Shown piece by piece: positions 1-8,142 of a stretch of 56,751 bases of DNA. Under the pieces are notes generated by a model. It was not told the DNA's origin. It was given only the letters and a program-made list of their open reading frames with translations, and made no database searches. The number at the start of each line of letters is the position of its first letter. The first letter of the stretch is position 1. The translations under genes were made by a program, and so were the position numbers. The stretch comes from Phycisphaerales bacterium (GTDB taxonomy: Bacteria; Planctomycetota; Phycisphaerae; UBA1845): contig QZJT01000071.1 of assembly GCA_003597935.1 (NCBI GenBank), positions 1 to 56,751 on the forward strand, read 5' to 3'.

Positions 1-153
1 GAATTGCCGGCCGTCGAGGCGATAAAACGAGTTCAGCCCGCCGAACTGCTCATGACGCTCGACGATGCAGACGCGCTTGTCGAAGCAGGTCAGGCGCACC
101 CCGGCGGCCAGCCCGGACATGCCGGCGCCGATGATGATGGCATCGTAGTCCAC
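1..153 (-). CDS. FAD/NAD(P)-dependent oxidoreductase, N-terminal fragment (runs off window)
   Basis: Only the first 51 codons are inside the window. They begin with a beta-alpha-beta dinucleotide-binding fold, VDYDAIIIGAGMSGLAAG, which has the GxGxxG spacing of FAD-dependent phytoene-desaturase-like or amine-oxidase-like enzymes, followed by IVERHEQFGGLNS, the usual second ADP-ribose-binding segment. The start is a GTG, with an in-frame TGA two codons upstream, so little upstream extension is possible. It lies 127 bases downstream of an acyl carrier protein gene on the same strand and is probably the third gene of a KAS-ACP-oxidoreductase operon. Substrate is unknown; a desaturase or isomerase acting on a polyketide, isoprenoid or unusual fatty acid is an inference. 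Confidence 0.75.
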   Translation of the reverse strand, partial: MDYDAIIIGAGMSGLAAGVRLTCFDKRVCIVERHEQFGGLNSFYRLDGRQF

Positions 154-280
154 GGGTCAGGCTCGGGCGGGTGGCGGCCGATTGCACTCAGAGCCCGTAC
201 GGGCGTGCCGGGATCGGCCGCGTGGAAACGGGCGCCGCGGATGGCGATCCGCCGGTTGAAGACCGGCGCCGCGCCGGACG

Positions 281-538
281 CTACACCTCCACCGCCGCCA
301 GTTTCGGCGTCAGGTATTCCACGCATCCGTCCAGTGTGGCCAGCAGCGGGTAGTCCTCCTTGGGAACCTCGATCTTGTAGCGTTTCCGCAGTTCCATCAC
401 GATGTCGAGAAAGTCCATCGAGTCCATGTCGAGCTGGTCGCGGAGCCGCTGCTTTCCGTCGAGGCCGGATAGGTCCTCGTCCGGCGCCACCACCGCAATG
501 ATGTCGAGTATGACCTGCCTGATCGATTCCCTGGTCAT
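281..538 (-). CDS. Acyl carrier protein
   Basis: An 85-residue acidic protein with the standard four-helix ACP pattern. LDMDSMDFLDIVMEL carries the phosphopantetheine attachment serine (Ser40) in the DS(M/L) motif. It shuttles acyl intermediates as thioesters in the cytoplasm. It sits 57 bases downstream of a beta-ketoacyl-ACP synthase gene on the same strand, so it is probably a dedicated ACP for that synthase rather than the housekeeping AcpP, which normally neighbours fabD/fabG/fabF. The family is clear; the pathway is not. Confidence 0.9.
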   Translation of the reverse strand: MTRESIRQVILDIIAVVAPDEDLSGLDGKQRLRDQLDMDSMDFLDIVMELRKRYKIEVPKEDYPLLATLDGCVEYLTPKLAAVEV

Positions 539-595
539 GGATATCCCGAAGCCTCTCCGGTATCGACGCTCCCGCGCCCTGCTGCCAGCCGAACT

Positions 596-1849
596 CTATC
601 CGTCGAAACGCCGGACTACCAGTGCGGAGTTGATTCCCAGCATCCCAAACGAGTTATTCAAGACCGTGTCAACTCTAGTCGCCTTCCGCGGTTCGTTCAA
701 GACGAGGTTGGGCAGCGCGCAGCGGGGGTCCAGCTCGTCCACGTTGATCGTCGCGTGGACGTAGCGGTCGTCGAACGAGCCGAGGTTGCCGGCCAGTTCC
801 AGCGCCCCGGCGCCGCCCATGGCGTGGCCGATGAAGCTCTTGGTGTTGTTGACGTATACGCCCTCGGCGGCGCCGAAGACCGCCCGCAGGGCGGTGGCCT
901 CCTGGATGTCGCCCAGTTCGGTGCCGGTGGCGTGGGTACTGACGACGTCCACGTCGGACGCCGTCATGCCGGCCCGCTTCAGCGCCAGATTCATGCACTG
1001 GGCCAGCCGCTCGGGAGAGGGCACCACCGGATCGCCGGCGTCCGAGTTCATGGCATGGCCCATGATCTCGCAGATGATTCTCGCGCCGCGGGCCTTGGCG
1101 TCTGAGAGCCGCTCCAGCACGTACAGGCAGCCGCCCTCGGAGACGACGATCCCGTTGCGGGCGAGGTCGAACGGGCGTGAGGCGCGGGCCGGGTCCTCGT
1201 GGGTCGCCAGAGCGTTCTCGCTGGCGAAGCTGGCGAAGATCCCGAACGAGTGGATGCTCTCGGAGACGCCGCCGCCCAGGGCCAGGTCCACCTCGCCGAT
1301 CCGCAGCATCTGGGCCGCCTGGATGATGCCGGCGTTGCCGGCGGCGCAGGCGGCGCCGATGGTGTAGTGCGGGCCGGTGAGGCCCATGTTGATGGTGATC
1401 TCGCCGGCCGGATTGTTGGCGACGGTCCGCGGGTTGTGGTGGTGCGACCAGCACTTGGTGTCGTAGTCGAACTCGCGGATGGCGGCGATCTCGTTCTCGG
1501 TCTCCACCGTGCCGTGTTCGGTGACACCGACGTAGACGCCCACGCGCGAGCGGTCGATCTGCTCGAGGTCCAACCCGGCCGCGGCCAGAGCCTCCCGGGC
1601 ACAGTAGATTCCCACCGCCCCGGCCCGCGTGCCCCGGCGGCGGTCCTTGGCCTTCTGGTAGCGGCGCTCATCGAAGCGGCAGACGCCCGCCAGCACCCGC
1701 CCCATGAACCGGGTCTGGATGGTGGAGACGCCCGAGACGCCCTCGAGCAGGTTCCGGCGGAAGTCGGCCAGCGTGTCGCCCAGGGGCGACGTGAGTCCCA
1801 CGCCGGTGATGACGATTCTCTCGTGGTCGGGTCTGACGTTCACGTTCAC
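596..1849 (-). CDS. Beta-ketoacyl-ACP synthase (KAS II/FabF-like)
   Basis: Condensing enzyme of the thiolase fold that extends an acyl-ACP by decarboxylative Claisen condensation. The nucleophile Cys is about residue 168 (GAACAAGNAG); the two active-site histidines lie in STHATGTELGD (about 307) and SFIGHAMGGAGALE (about 341), so the Cys-His-His triad is complete. Homology begins at ERIVITGVGL. A longer in-frame reading starts at 1960, but its extra N-terminus is low-complexity Arg/Ala, so I take the tandem GTGs at 1849/1843 as the likely start. Length (about 417 aa) is normal for FabF. With the adjacent ACP and FAD oxidoreductase it forms a small specialised lipid or polyketide cluster. Confidence 0.85.
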   Translation of the reverse strand: MNVNVRPDHERIVITGVGLTSPLGDTLADFRRNLLEGVSGVSTIQTRFMGRVLAGVCRFDERRYQKAKDRRRGTRAGAVGIYCAREALAAAGLDLEQIDRSRVGVYVGVTEHGTVETENEIAAIREFDYDTKCWSHHHNPRTVANNPAGEITINMGLTGPHYTIGAACAAGNAGIIQAAQMLRIGEVDLALGGGVSESIHSFGIFASFASENALATHEDPARASRPFDLARNGIVVSEGGCLYVLERLSDAKARGARIICEIMGHAMNSDAGDPVVPSPERLAQCMNLALKRAGMTASDVDVVSTHATGTELGDIQEATALRAVFGAAEGVYVNNTKSFIGHAMGGAGALELAGNLGSFDDRYVHATINVDELDPRCALPNLVLNEPRKATRVDTVLNNSFGMLGINSALVVRRFDG

Positions 1850-2163
1850 CGGGAGAACCTGGTCGGATCGCGTCGGGCCTGCGGGCGTCCTCCCGCTGCT
1901 GGTGGGGAGGATGCCCGACGCGCGCGCCACACGGGCGGAGGCTCGCAGGCCGCGATACAACGCGGACCGCGCGGCGTCGGCGTCATTGCCGGCCGCCGCG
2001 GCTCACGATCCGCGCGGCGGAAGATGGGCAGCCTAGCAGTTTCCGCCGGAACCTCAATACACCGGCGAGCACCCGGCCGAACGGGCGAGCGGGCCGTTGA
2101 CGGCGTCTGCCACCGAATCGGAGGCTGGCCCGCGGCCGCGCCGGGACGTACGCTCGTGCCGCA
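1850..2163. other. Intergenic region between divergent genes
   Basis: About 310 bases separating the minus-strand ketoacyl synthase from the plus-strand membrane protein. It is very GC-rich. I see no convincing gene and no clear -35/-10 pair; it presumably contains both promoters. Confidence 0.4.
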
Positions 2164-3936
2164 ATGTCCGCCGACGATTCAGACGGATCAGGCCGGCGTG
2201 GCTCGAGTTCGCTCGGCCTGTCGACGAGGGCGTGGCTCGTCCTGCTGCTGCTCGCGGTCGGCGCGTATCGCGTCGCACTGACCGAGGTGGGGCGTTTTCA
2301 CTTCGGCGACGAACGCAAGTACAAGCTGGCTGTGTTCGCCCTCGACGAGTTCGCCCGGGGGGACCCGCGGGCGGCCGTGGCGCGAATATGCGACCCGTTC
2401 GGCGGAGGAAGGCCGGGCTTCATTCTCTACGGGCTGGTTCCGGCGGGGTTGCAGCGGGCGGCGGCAAGGTGGACGTCGGTCTCCCCGTTCCGTCTGGAGT
2501 ATTACCAGATTCCGGCCTGGCTTAACGTCGTGGTCACGCTCGGCACGGCGTGGATGTTCTTCGTTCTGGCAGGGCGCTGGACCGGGTCGGAGGGAACGGC
2601 GCTGGCCGCCACCCTGGTGTACTCTCTCCTGTTCAACACGTCGGCCTACGTGCGGCACCTGGTTCCCTACGATCAGTCGCTGATGTGCTTTCTGGCGAGC
2701 CTGCTGGTGCTGACGCCGAAGCGAGTCGATGGCGTCCGGGCAGACGCACGCGCAGCGGACGGGGGTCCGGAGAGGGCAGGCGTTCGGCCCGTCTCGGGCG
2801 CCGCTGACTCCGGGCAAGGCCAGGCGGAACTGCGCTCGAACGCGGCGAGGGCGCGGCAATGGACGCGCGGCGCGGCCGGAGGCGTTCTTGCCGGTCTGGG
2901 GTTCGCCTGTTATCCGGGGTATTATGCGTTTCCCGTCATCACGGGCGCGGTTTGCCTGGCCGCACGGAAAGGCCGTTTCGCCAGGACGATCGCATTCGCT
3001 CTCGCTTCGGCGGGCGTTCTGCTCGCGCTTGAGGGGCTTCACGCGATAGGGGGCACGTCTTATTTCGGCCAGCTCCACGGCCTGTCCGGCACGATCACCA
3101 TGGGCGACTTCAGCGAGAGCTATCGATACGCGTGGCGATATCTGTCCGACGTGGAGGGCGCCGCCGGGATGGTGTTGCTGCCGCTCTTCGGCGTCGGGGT
3201 GGGGGCCGTCTGCCGGCCACGCACCGTGGATCTGGCGCCGCAGCAGCGGGCCGCACTTTGCGCGGCGATCATCGGCTTCCTGTGGCATGCGACCGCCGGC
3301 GCGCTCCTGCACTTCATGGTTTTTTACGGCCGACTGCTCCACATGTACCTGCCCTTCCTGGTCATGGGCGCCGTCACGGCCCTGCACGCCCTCCGCCCGC
3401 GCAGACTCCGCGTCGCGGCGTTCGTGGCGCTCGCGATGATCTCAGCCGGGTCGTTTGTGCCGATCGCGCGTCGCTATGCGACCCTGAGCTATCCGGCGGA
3501 TATCTTCGAGCGTGTCGCCGAGCGGTGGGCCGTGACGATTCTCAACCCCGCGGCCTGGCTGTGGGTGCGAAGCGGCGGCTTTGTCCGCCATCCCAACGTC
3601 CCGGACCGACCCGTCGCCGCCATGGTGATGGAGGAACGGCCCGAAGGACAGCGGGGATACGTTCACACCGCCTCCCACCAAGCCGCCCGGACGGCCGGCG
3701 CCGATCTGATTCTGGTCAACTTCCACTGGCTGTTCCTGCCCGACGCCCCGGAATCGGTGTTTGTGCCGCCGGCGGGTTACGAACTCATCGTCGAGGCCCC
3801 GCACCCCAACGCCTTCCCGGGCAACGCCTACGAGGTCTACGGCCCCGCCCAGCGCCAGCGCATCCGGGAGCGCGGCTACACGATGCGGATATACCGAAGG
3901 ACCGAGCCACCGGCGCTGCCCGGCGCGGGTGGGTAG
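2164..3936 (+). CDS. Integral membrane protein, GT-C glycosyltransferase-like
   Basis: A 590-residue polytopic membrane protein. A first hydrophobic helix (about residues 24-40) is followed by an extracytoplasmic loop with HFGDERKYK. An acidic pair in the first loop is typical of GT-C transferases (PMT/ArnT type) that use lipid-linked sugars. Roughly ten further hydrophobic segments follow, with a polar, low-complexity Ala/Arg-rich insert at about 190-235. The C-terminal 130 residues (from about 460) are hydrophilic and probably periplasmic. Family membership is inferred from topology and the acidic motif; no substrate can be assigned. The stop codon lies inside a 28-bp tandem repeat. Confidence 0.6.
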   Translation: MSADDSDGSGRRGSSSLGLSTRAWLVLLLLAVGAYRVALTEVGRFHFGDERKYKLAVFALDEFARGDPRAAVARICDPFGGGRPGFILYGLVPAGLQRAAARWTSVSPFRLEYYQIPAWLNVVVTLGTAWMFFVLAGRWTGSEGTALAATLVYSLLFNTSAYVRHLVPYDQSLMCFLASLLVLTPKRVDGVRADARAADGGPERAGVRPVSGAADSGQGQAELRSNAARARQWTRGAAGGVLAGLGFACYPGYYAFPVITGAVCLAARKGRFARTIAFALASAGVLLALEGLHAIGGTSYFGQLHGLSGTITMGDFSESYRYAWRYLSDVEGAAGMVLLPLFGVGVGAVCRPRTVDLAPQQRAALCAAIIGFLWHATAGALLHFMVFYGRLLHMYLPFLVMGAVTALHALRPRRLRVAAFVALAMISAGSFVPIARRYATLSYPADIFERVAERWAVTILNPAAWLWVRSGGFVRHPNVPDRPVAAMVMEERPEGQRGYVHTASHQAARTAGADLILVNFHWLFLPDAPESVFVPPAGYELIVEAPHPNAFPGNAYEVYGPAQRQRIRERGYTMRIYRRTEPPALPGAGG

Positions 3937-3987
3937 CACGCCGGCTTCCGGCGCGGGTGGGTAGCACGCCGGCTTCCGGCGCGGGTG
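3921..3987. repeat. 28-bp direct tandem repeat, about 2.4 copies
   Basis: The unit GGCGCGGGTGGGTAGCACGC plus eight further bases occurs at 3922 and 3950 and partially at 3978. The TAG stop of the preceding membrane protein is inside the first copy, so the duplication lies at and just behind the gene end. Confidence 0.8.
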
Positions 3988-4029
3988 CAGCCGTGAGCGC
4001 GGGTCCATTCTCGGCTATCATCCCCGCTG

Positions 4030-4806
4030 ATGGACGCCTCGGCCCCGGCTCAACATCGCTCCCGTGCGTTCAAGGGCGACGCCACCCGCCGCTTTGCGGC
4101 CTGGGCGCATTCTTACGATCGGTCGATCCTGAACTTCCTGCTCTTTCGTCCGTCTTACCTGACGCTGCTGGAGGAGTTGCACGCATGGCAGGCCGATCAC
4201 GCCCGGCGGTGTCGGGTGCTCGACATCGGCTGCGGCACGGGGTCGTTCGCCGGTCTGGTCGCGGTCGCCGGGCTGGACGCCGACGTGGTCGGCCTGGACT
4301 TCGTCCCCCAGATGTGCGTCCGGGCCAGGGGCAAGCTGCCGATCGGCACGGATTCGGTCCGCTTCCTGGCCGGCGACAGCGAGCACCTGCCGTTCGCCGA
4401 TGCGTCCTTCGACCTGGTGACCTGCTCCAACTCGTTTCACCACTATCCGCACCAGCAGGCGGTGGTACACGAGTTCCGGCGCGTGCTGGCGCCGGGCGGG
4501 CGGGTCGTGCTGATCGACGGCTTTCGCGACAACGTCATCGGGTGGGTCGTCTTCGACGTGGCCGTCGCCCGCATCGAGGGGCACGTCCACCACGCCCCGT
4601 GGCGGCGGATCGACGCGTACTTCCGCGACGCGGGCCTGACGGAAATCCGCCGGCGCAAGTTCAACCTCCTCTTCCCGGCCGTGGCGACCATCGGCTCGGC
4701 GCCCGCGTTGCAGGGGGCGGGACCCCCCGGCGGTGGGTCCGATGCTGAGGCGGGCACGGTGCGCGATCCGAAGCCGCCGCTGAGCCGGAAAGTCCTCGCC
4801 GGCTGA
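4030..4806 (+). CDS. Class I SAM-dependent methyltransferase
   Basis: A 258-residue cytoplasmic enzyme of the Methyltransf_11/UbiE-like group. Motif I is VLDIGCGTGSFAG (about residues 62-74), motif II ends in VVGLDF, the acidic post-II segment is FLAGDSEHLPFADASFD, and motif IV is LVTCSNSFHHY; all are intact for SAM binding. The N-terminal AWAHSYDRSILNFL resembles ubiquinone/menaquinone-type methyltransferases, but the acceptor is unknown. The last 30 residues are low-complexity Gly/Pro/Ala and run into a dispersed palindrome (AAGCCCGCGGCT) at the stop codon, so the C-terminus may be a recent extension. Transcription converges on phaR. Confidence 0.85.
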   Translation: MDASAPAQHRSRAFKGDATRRFAAWAHSYDRSILNFLLFRPSYLTLLEELHAWQADHARRCRVLDIGCGTGSFAGLVAVAGLDADVVGLDFVPQMCVRARGKLPIGTDSVRFLAGDSEHLPFADASFDLVTCSNSFHHYPHQQAVVHEFRRVLAPGGRVVLIDGFRDNVIGWVVFDVAVARIEGHVHHAPWRRIDAYFRDAGLTEIRRRKFNLLFPAVATIGSAPALQGAGPPGGGSDAEAGTVRDPKPPLSRKVLAG

Positions 4807-4896
4807 AGCCCGCGGCTCCCTGGCGGCGGGGAGGGGCGCTGGGCGGTGCGGGGGGGGGTTGGCGGTGCGGGGGTGTGCTTGGTGGCGCGCGGCGTC
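4801..4896. repeat. Partial dispersed palindrome and G-rich tract in a convergent intergenic region
   Basis: The methyltransferase stop overlaps TGAAGCCCGCGGCTCCCTGG, a partial copy of the GCGGGCTGAAGCCCGC repeat family found at several places in this window. It is followed by two copies of GGCGGTGCGGGGG, with runs of nine and five G. No gene is apparent; it could help terminate the convergent methyltransferase and phaR transcripts. Confidence 0.5.
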
Positions 4897-5508
4897 TCAG
4901 GTGTGCCGCCGGGCGCCGGAAGAACGGGCATTTCGGGCTTTGAGCCGGGCGAGCCGGTTGTTCAGCTCCGTGACCTGCTCCTGGATGGCGGCCAGATCAG
5001 CGGCGTCGTCCAGATCATCCTCGGGATCATCGTTCGGCACCTCGGCCGCGTCCGTGCGGCCGTTGGCCCCCGCACCGGGATAAGCCGAGGTGAACAGGCG
5101 CATCATGTTGCTGGCCCAGTCCATCGGCGTGGTCACCTTGCCGCTCATGAACTGATGGAGCACCTCGTCCAGGCTGCGCTGGCCGCGCGCCCACGCCTGC
5201 GTGAACGGACCGAACATCTGCTCGATCATCCGCCGGGTGGCGCTCTGGCTGGAGCGCAGCAGCACGTGAAAGACCCACGCCGGGAAAAGGTGGAGCTTGG
5301 GCGGATCCTTCTCCAGCATGATCTGGACCATGATCACGTTGGTGAGGTCCTCGCCGGTGCGCGAGTCCGTGACGCGGAGGGTGTGGCCGTCAAGCACCAG
5401 CCCGTGCATTTCGTGCAGGGTCACGTGGCGGCTGCGGGTCGCGTCGTAGAACCGGCGGTTGGGGTATTTCTTGATCTGCAACACGGACGGAGGGGTACCG
5501 TCGGTCAT
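4897..5508 (-). CDS. phaR: Polyhydroxyalkanoate synthesis regulator PhaR
   Basis: A 203-residue regulator. The N-terminal IKKYPNRRFYDATRSRHVTL through about residue 60 is the PHA accumulation regulator DNA-binding domain, whose members bind both DNA and PHA granules and repress phasin and PHA genes until polymer forms. The C-terminal part is helical and acidic, with a probable coiled coil (IQEQVTELNNRLARLKARN). I chose the ATG at 5508 because homology begins ten residues later and GAGGAA stands seven bases upstream; a longer frame to 5604 lacks support. It is divergent from a phasin gene and next to phaA-phaE-phaC, which fits autoregulated control of the locus. Confidence 0.88.
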   Translation of the reverse strand: MTDGTPPSVLQIKKYPNRRFYDATRSRHVTLHEMHGLVLDGHTLRVTDSRTGEDLTNVIMVQIMLEKDPPKLHLFPAWVFHVLLRSSQSATRRMIEQMFGPFTQAWARGQRSLDEVLHQFMSGKVTTPMDWASNMMRLFTSAYPGAGANGRTDAAEVPNDDPEDDLDDAADLAAIQEQVTELNNRLARLKARNARSSGARRHT

Positions 5509-5649
5509 GGTCCGTTCCTCGATAGAGGGTCGCGCACGCCCCCCGACGATAGAACGTCGGCCAGCCCAAGTCAAGGACAGCGCCGGCCGCATCTGTCGCA
5601 ACATTTTGTCGGAGAATACTTTATGGACGCTTTAGCTGATTTTTCGGGA

Positions 5650-5693
5650 TTGCAAAAAAAGTTCTTGACGCAGTTGCACAAATGGCGTAGACT
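5650..5693 (+). promoter_or_regulatory. Predicted phasin/pha promoter with flanking TTGCA direct repeats
   Basis: TTGACG (5665-5670), a 17-base spacer and TAGACT (5688-5693) make a good sigma-70-type promoter reading toward the phasin gene 80 bases downstream. TTGCA occurs at 5650 and again at 5674, bracketing and overlapping the -35/spacer. Known PhaR sites are TGC/GCA-rich, so these may be operator half-sites; that part is inference. Confidence 0.55.
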
Positions 5694-5773
5694 TCTGGCA
5701 TGGGGCCTGGCAGGCCCGAGAGTAACGCAACCCCCCCGGCCGCGATGATGCGGCCGCAGACGGAGTATCTGCC

Positions 5774-6253
5774 ATGACGGAGCAGGCGCAAGACATGATG
5801 AGCTACTGGATGGACGAGTCGCAGCAGATGTGGCGCAGCGGCATGACCGCCACCACCCGGTTCGTGGAAGCCGCCTCCAAAGTGTGGACGCACCTGCCGA
5901 CGGTGCCGGCGACGCCGGAGGAACTGCGGACGCGCGGCGAGAGGATCACCGATACCTTCACCCCGTTCGTGCGGCGCAGCGCCGACCTGTGCATGGATGT
6001 CGTCCAGTCACAGATGAAAGCGGGGATGGACGCCTTCGGCGAGATCTGGAAGCGCGACGAGAAAGCGAACCGGTTCGACGTGGCCGAGCAGACCCGTAGA
6101 ATCTTCAGCCAGGGGGTGGAGATGACCCGCCGGAACCTGGACGCGGCCGCCGACGCCGGCCTGAAGCTGGCGGACAACTGGACGCAGTTCTGCAACGACA
6201 CCTGTGCCCCCGCGCCGGCCGTCAAGCCGGCGGCGCCGAAGACGCCCAAGTAG
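5774..6253 (+). CDS. Phasin-like PHA granule-associated protein
   Basis: A 159-residue amphipathic, all-helical protein with no signal peptide and an Ala/Pro/Lys-rich tail (PAVKPAAPKTPK), as in many phasins. Such proteins coat PHA granules and control their number and size. Repeated helices such as MMSYWMDESQQMWRSGMTATT and TRRIFSQGVEMTRRN match phasin_2-like composition rather than a catalytic fold. It is the first gene downstream of the phaR-phasin divergent region and precedes phaA by 151 bases, so co-regulation by PhaR is likely. Assignment rests on context plus composition, since phasins are poorly conserved. Confidence 0.7.
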   Translation: MTEQAQDMMSYWMDESQQMWRSGMTATTRFVEAASKVWTHLPTVPATPEELRTRGERITDTFTPFVRRSADLCMDVVQSQMKAGMDAFGEIWKRDEKANRFDVAEQTRRIFSQGVEMTRRNLDAAADAGLKLADNWTQFCNDTCAPAPAVKPAAPKTPK

Positions 6254-6404
6254 GCGCGGACGGCGATCGCCGGTGTCCTGAAGTTGTGGCCGAGGCTGTG
6301 TTCCCGGAAGGGGCGCGTCCAGCCGGCACGCCTTGAGCCGCTGACCGACGTGCGGTATGAGCGTGCCGCAGCGGGTGGAAGCGCGTGTCTGAAGGGAACG
6401 CCTC

Positions 6405-7586
6405 ATGCTGAAGAACGTCTACGTCACCGGCGGCGTGCGGACGCCGTTCGGCTCCTTCAACGGATCACTGGCTTCGCTGACGGCGCCGCAGCTCGGCGCG
6501 ATTGCGGTGCGCGAGGCGCTCCGCCGCGCCGGCGTCTCGCCTTCCGACGTGGATCACGTCTACTTCGGAAACGTCGTGCAGGCCGGGTTGGGGCAGAACC
6601 CGGCGCGGCAGGTGTCCCGCGGCGCCGGGATTCCGGACCACATCGGCGCCATCACCATCAACAAAGTGTGCGGGTCGTCCATGCGGGCCGTGATCATGGC
6701 GTCGCAGACGATCCAGTGCGGCGACGCCGGCCTGATCGTCGCCGGCGGCTGCGAGAGCATGACGAATGCCCCCTACTTTCTGCCCGGGGCGCGGGCCGGC
6801 TACCGCATGGGTAACGGCGAACTTGTCGACGGCCTGATCCACGACGGCCTCCAGGACGCCTACGACGGCAAGCACATGGGGCTGTGTGGCGACATGTGCG
6901 CCGCCAAATACGGGTTCACGCGCCAGGAACAGGACCTCTACGCCATCGCCAGCTACAAGCGGGCGATCGCGGCGTGGGACAATGGCTTCTTCGCGGGCAA
7001 CGTCGTGCCGGTCGAAATCAAGACGCGGAAGGAGACCACCGTCGTCGATCGCGACGAGGACCTGGCCAAGTTCCGGGAGGACAAGCTGCCGAGCCTGCCC
7101 CCGGCGTTCGGCAAGGACGGCACGGTGTCGGCCGGCAACGCCTCGAACATCGACGACGGCGCGGCCGCCATGATCGTCGTGGGCGAGGAACGGATGCGCG
7201 AACTGGGGTTGACCCCGCGGGCCCGCATCCTCGGCTACGCCAACGCCGCCACCGCTCCGGACTGGTTCACCGAGGCGCCAGTTCTGGCGCTGAAGGCGCT
7301 GAGCGAGCGGCTGTCGCTGAAGCTGTCCGACGTAGACCTGTTCGAGATCAACGAGGCGTTCGCCGTGGTGCCGATGCTGGCCATGAAGCAACTGGGCCTC
7401 AACCACGACAAGGTCAACGCCTATGGCGGCGCCGTGGCGATCGGGCACCCGATCGGGGCGACCGGCGCCCGCATCATCAACACGCTGGTGGCGGGGCTGC
7501 GGGCCAGGGGAGGGCGCATCGGCATCGCCACCCTGTGCATCGGCGGCGGCGAGGCGGATGCCATCGCCCTGGAGCGATGCGACTGA
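6405..7586 (+). CDS. phaA: Acetyl-CoA acetyltransferase (beta-ketothiolase)
   Basis: A 393-residue cytoplasmic thiolase condensing two acetyl-CoA to acetoacetyl-CoA, the first step of polyhydroxybutyrate synthesis. The acyl-accepting Cys89 is in INKVCGSSMRAV. The other active-site residues are in GHPIGATGAR (His at about 348) and LCIGGGEADAI (Cys at about 378), so the enzyme appears fully active. Length is typical. It lies between a phasin and phaE-phaC, which favours the biosynthetic PhaA role over degradative AtoB. A strong hairpin followed by TGTTTT lies just after the stop. Confidence 0.93.
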   Translation: MLKNVYVTGGVRTPFGSFNGSLASLTAPQLGAIAVREALRRAGVSPSDVDHVYFGNVVQAGLGQNPARQVSRGAGIPDHIGAITINKVCGSSMRAVIMASQTIQCGDAGLIVAGGCESMTNAPYFLPGARAGYRMGNGELVDGLIHDGLQDAYDGKHMGLCGDMCAAKYGFTRQEQDLYAIASYKRAIAAWDNGFFAGNVVPVEIKTRKETTVVDRDEDLAKFREDKLPSLPPAFGKDGTVSAGNASNIDDGAAAMIVVGEERMRELGLTPRARILGYANAATAPDWFTEAPVLALKALSERLSLKLSDVDLFEINEAFAVVPMLAMKQLGLNHDKVNAYGGAVAIGHPIGATGARIINTLVAGLRARGGRIGIATLCIGGGEADAIALERCD

Positions 7587-7599
7587 CGGTCCGTCGCTG

Positions 7600-7640
7600 C
7601 GCCGGCGCCGCCGGGTGCGGCAGCGCCGCCGGCGTGTTTT
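7600..7640 (+). terminator. Terminator-like hairpin between phaA and phaE
   Basis: CGCCGGCG (7600-7607) pairs with CGCCGGCG (7627-7634) in an extended GC stem followed at once by TGTTTT. It could end part of the phaA transcript or act as a processing or attenuation point, setting phaA and phaEC levels separately. Confidence 0.45.
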
Positions 7641-7695
7641 GGGGGGCAGAAGTCCGCGTCCGGACCGACAGGATCCGGTCTCGAAAGGTATCGCC

Positions 7696-8139
7696 ATGAG
7701 TCAGCCGGCCGGGTTCGAGGGCGCCGAAGTCTGGATGAAGATGTGGTCCGACGTGATGTCGCAGATGGCCTCGGCCGCGGCCAAGGGCGCCGCCCCGCTG
7801 GCGCAGCCGCCACCGGACCCGGCCCGGCGGATGCGCGACGCGTTCTTCAACTCCTGGGCGAAATACTGCGAGGAGTTCATGCGCTCGGAGCCGTTCCTGG
7901 AGATGATGAAGCAGTCGATCGAGAGTTCCCTGGCGGTGCGGCAGCAGATGAACCAGTTGCTGCGCAAGGGCATGCAGGAGGCCCAGGTCGCCAGCCGCGG
8001 CGATTCGGAGGACATCCTGCGGATGCTGCACAGCGTCGAGGACCGCCTGCTGGAGCGGCTCGACGACCTGTCGCAGCGGGTGGAGGCGATCGAACGGTCG
8101 CAGCGGACCGGCGGCGCGGCCGACACGAAAGGAGGGTAG
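7696..8139 (+). CDS. phaE: PHA synthase class III subunit PhaE-like
   Basis: A 147-residue, mostly helical protein with a C-terminal coiled coil (ILRMLHSVEDRLLERLDDLSQRVEAIE). Class III PHA synthases need a PhaE partner; this one is at the short end for PhaE but has the usual W-rich N-terminus (VWMKMWSDVMSQM) and an FFNSWAKYCEEFM segment. The ATG at 7696 has AAAGG upstream. It ends three bases before the phaC GTG, with GGAGG between, indicating a phaE-phaC operon. Assignment is mainly by position and architecture. Confidence 0.75.
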   Translation: MSQPAGFEGAEVWMKMWSDVMSQMASAAAKGAAPLAQPPPDPARRMRDAFFNSWAKYCEEFMRSEPFLEMMKQSIESSLAVRQQMNQLLRKGMQEAQVASRGDSEDILRMLHSVEDRLLERLDDLSQRVEAIERSQRTGGAADTKGG

Positions 8140-8142
8140 GCG

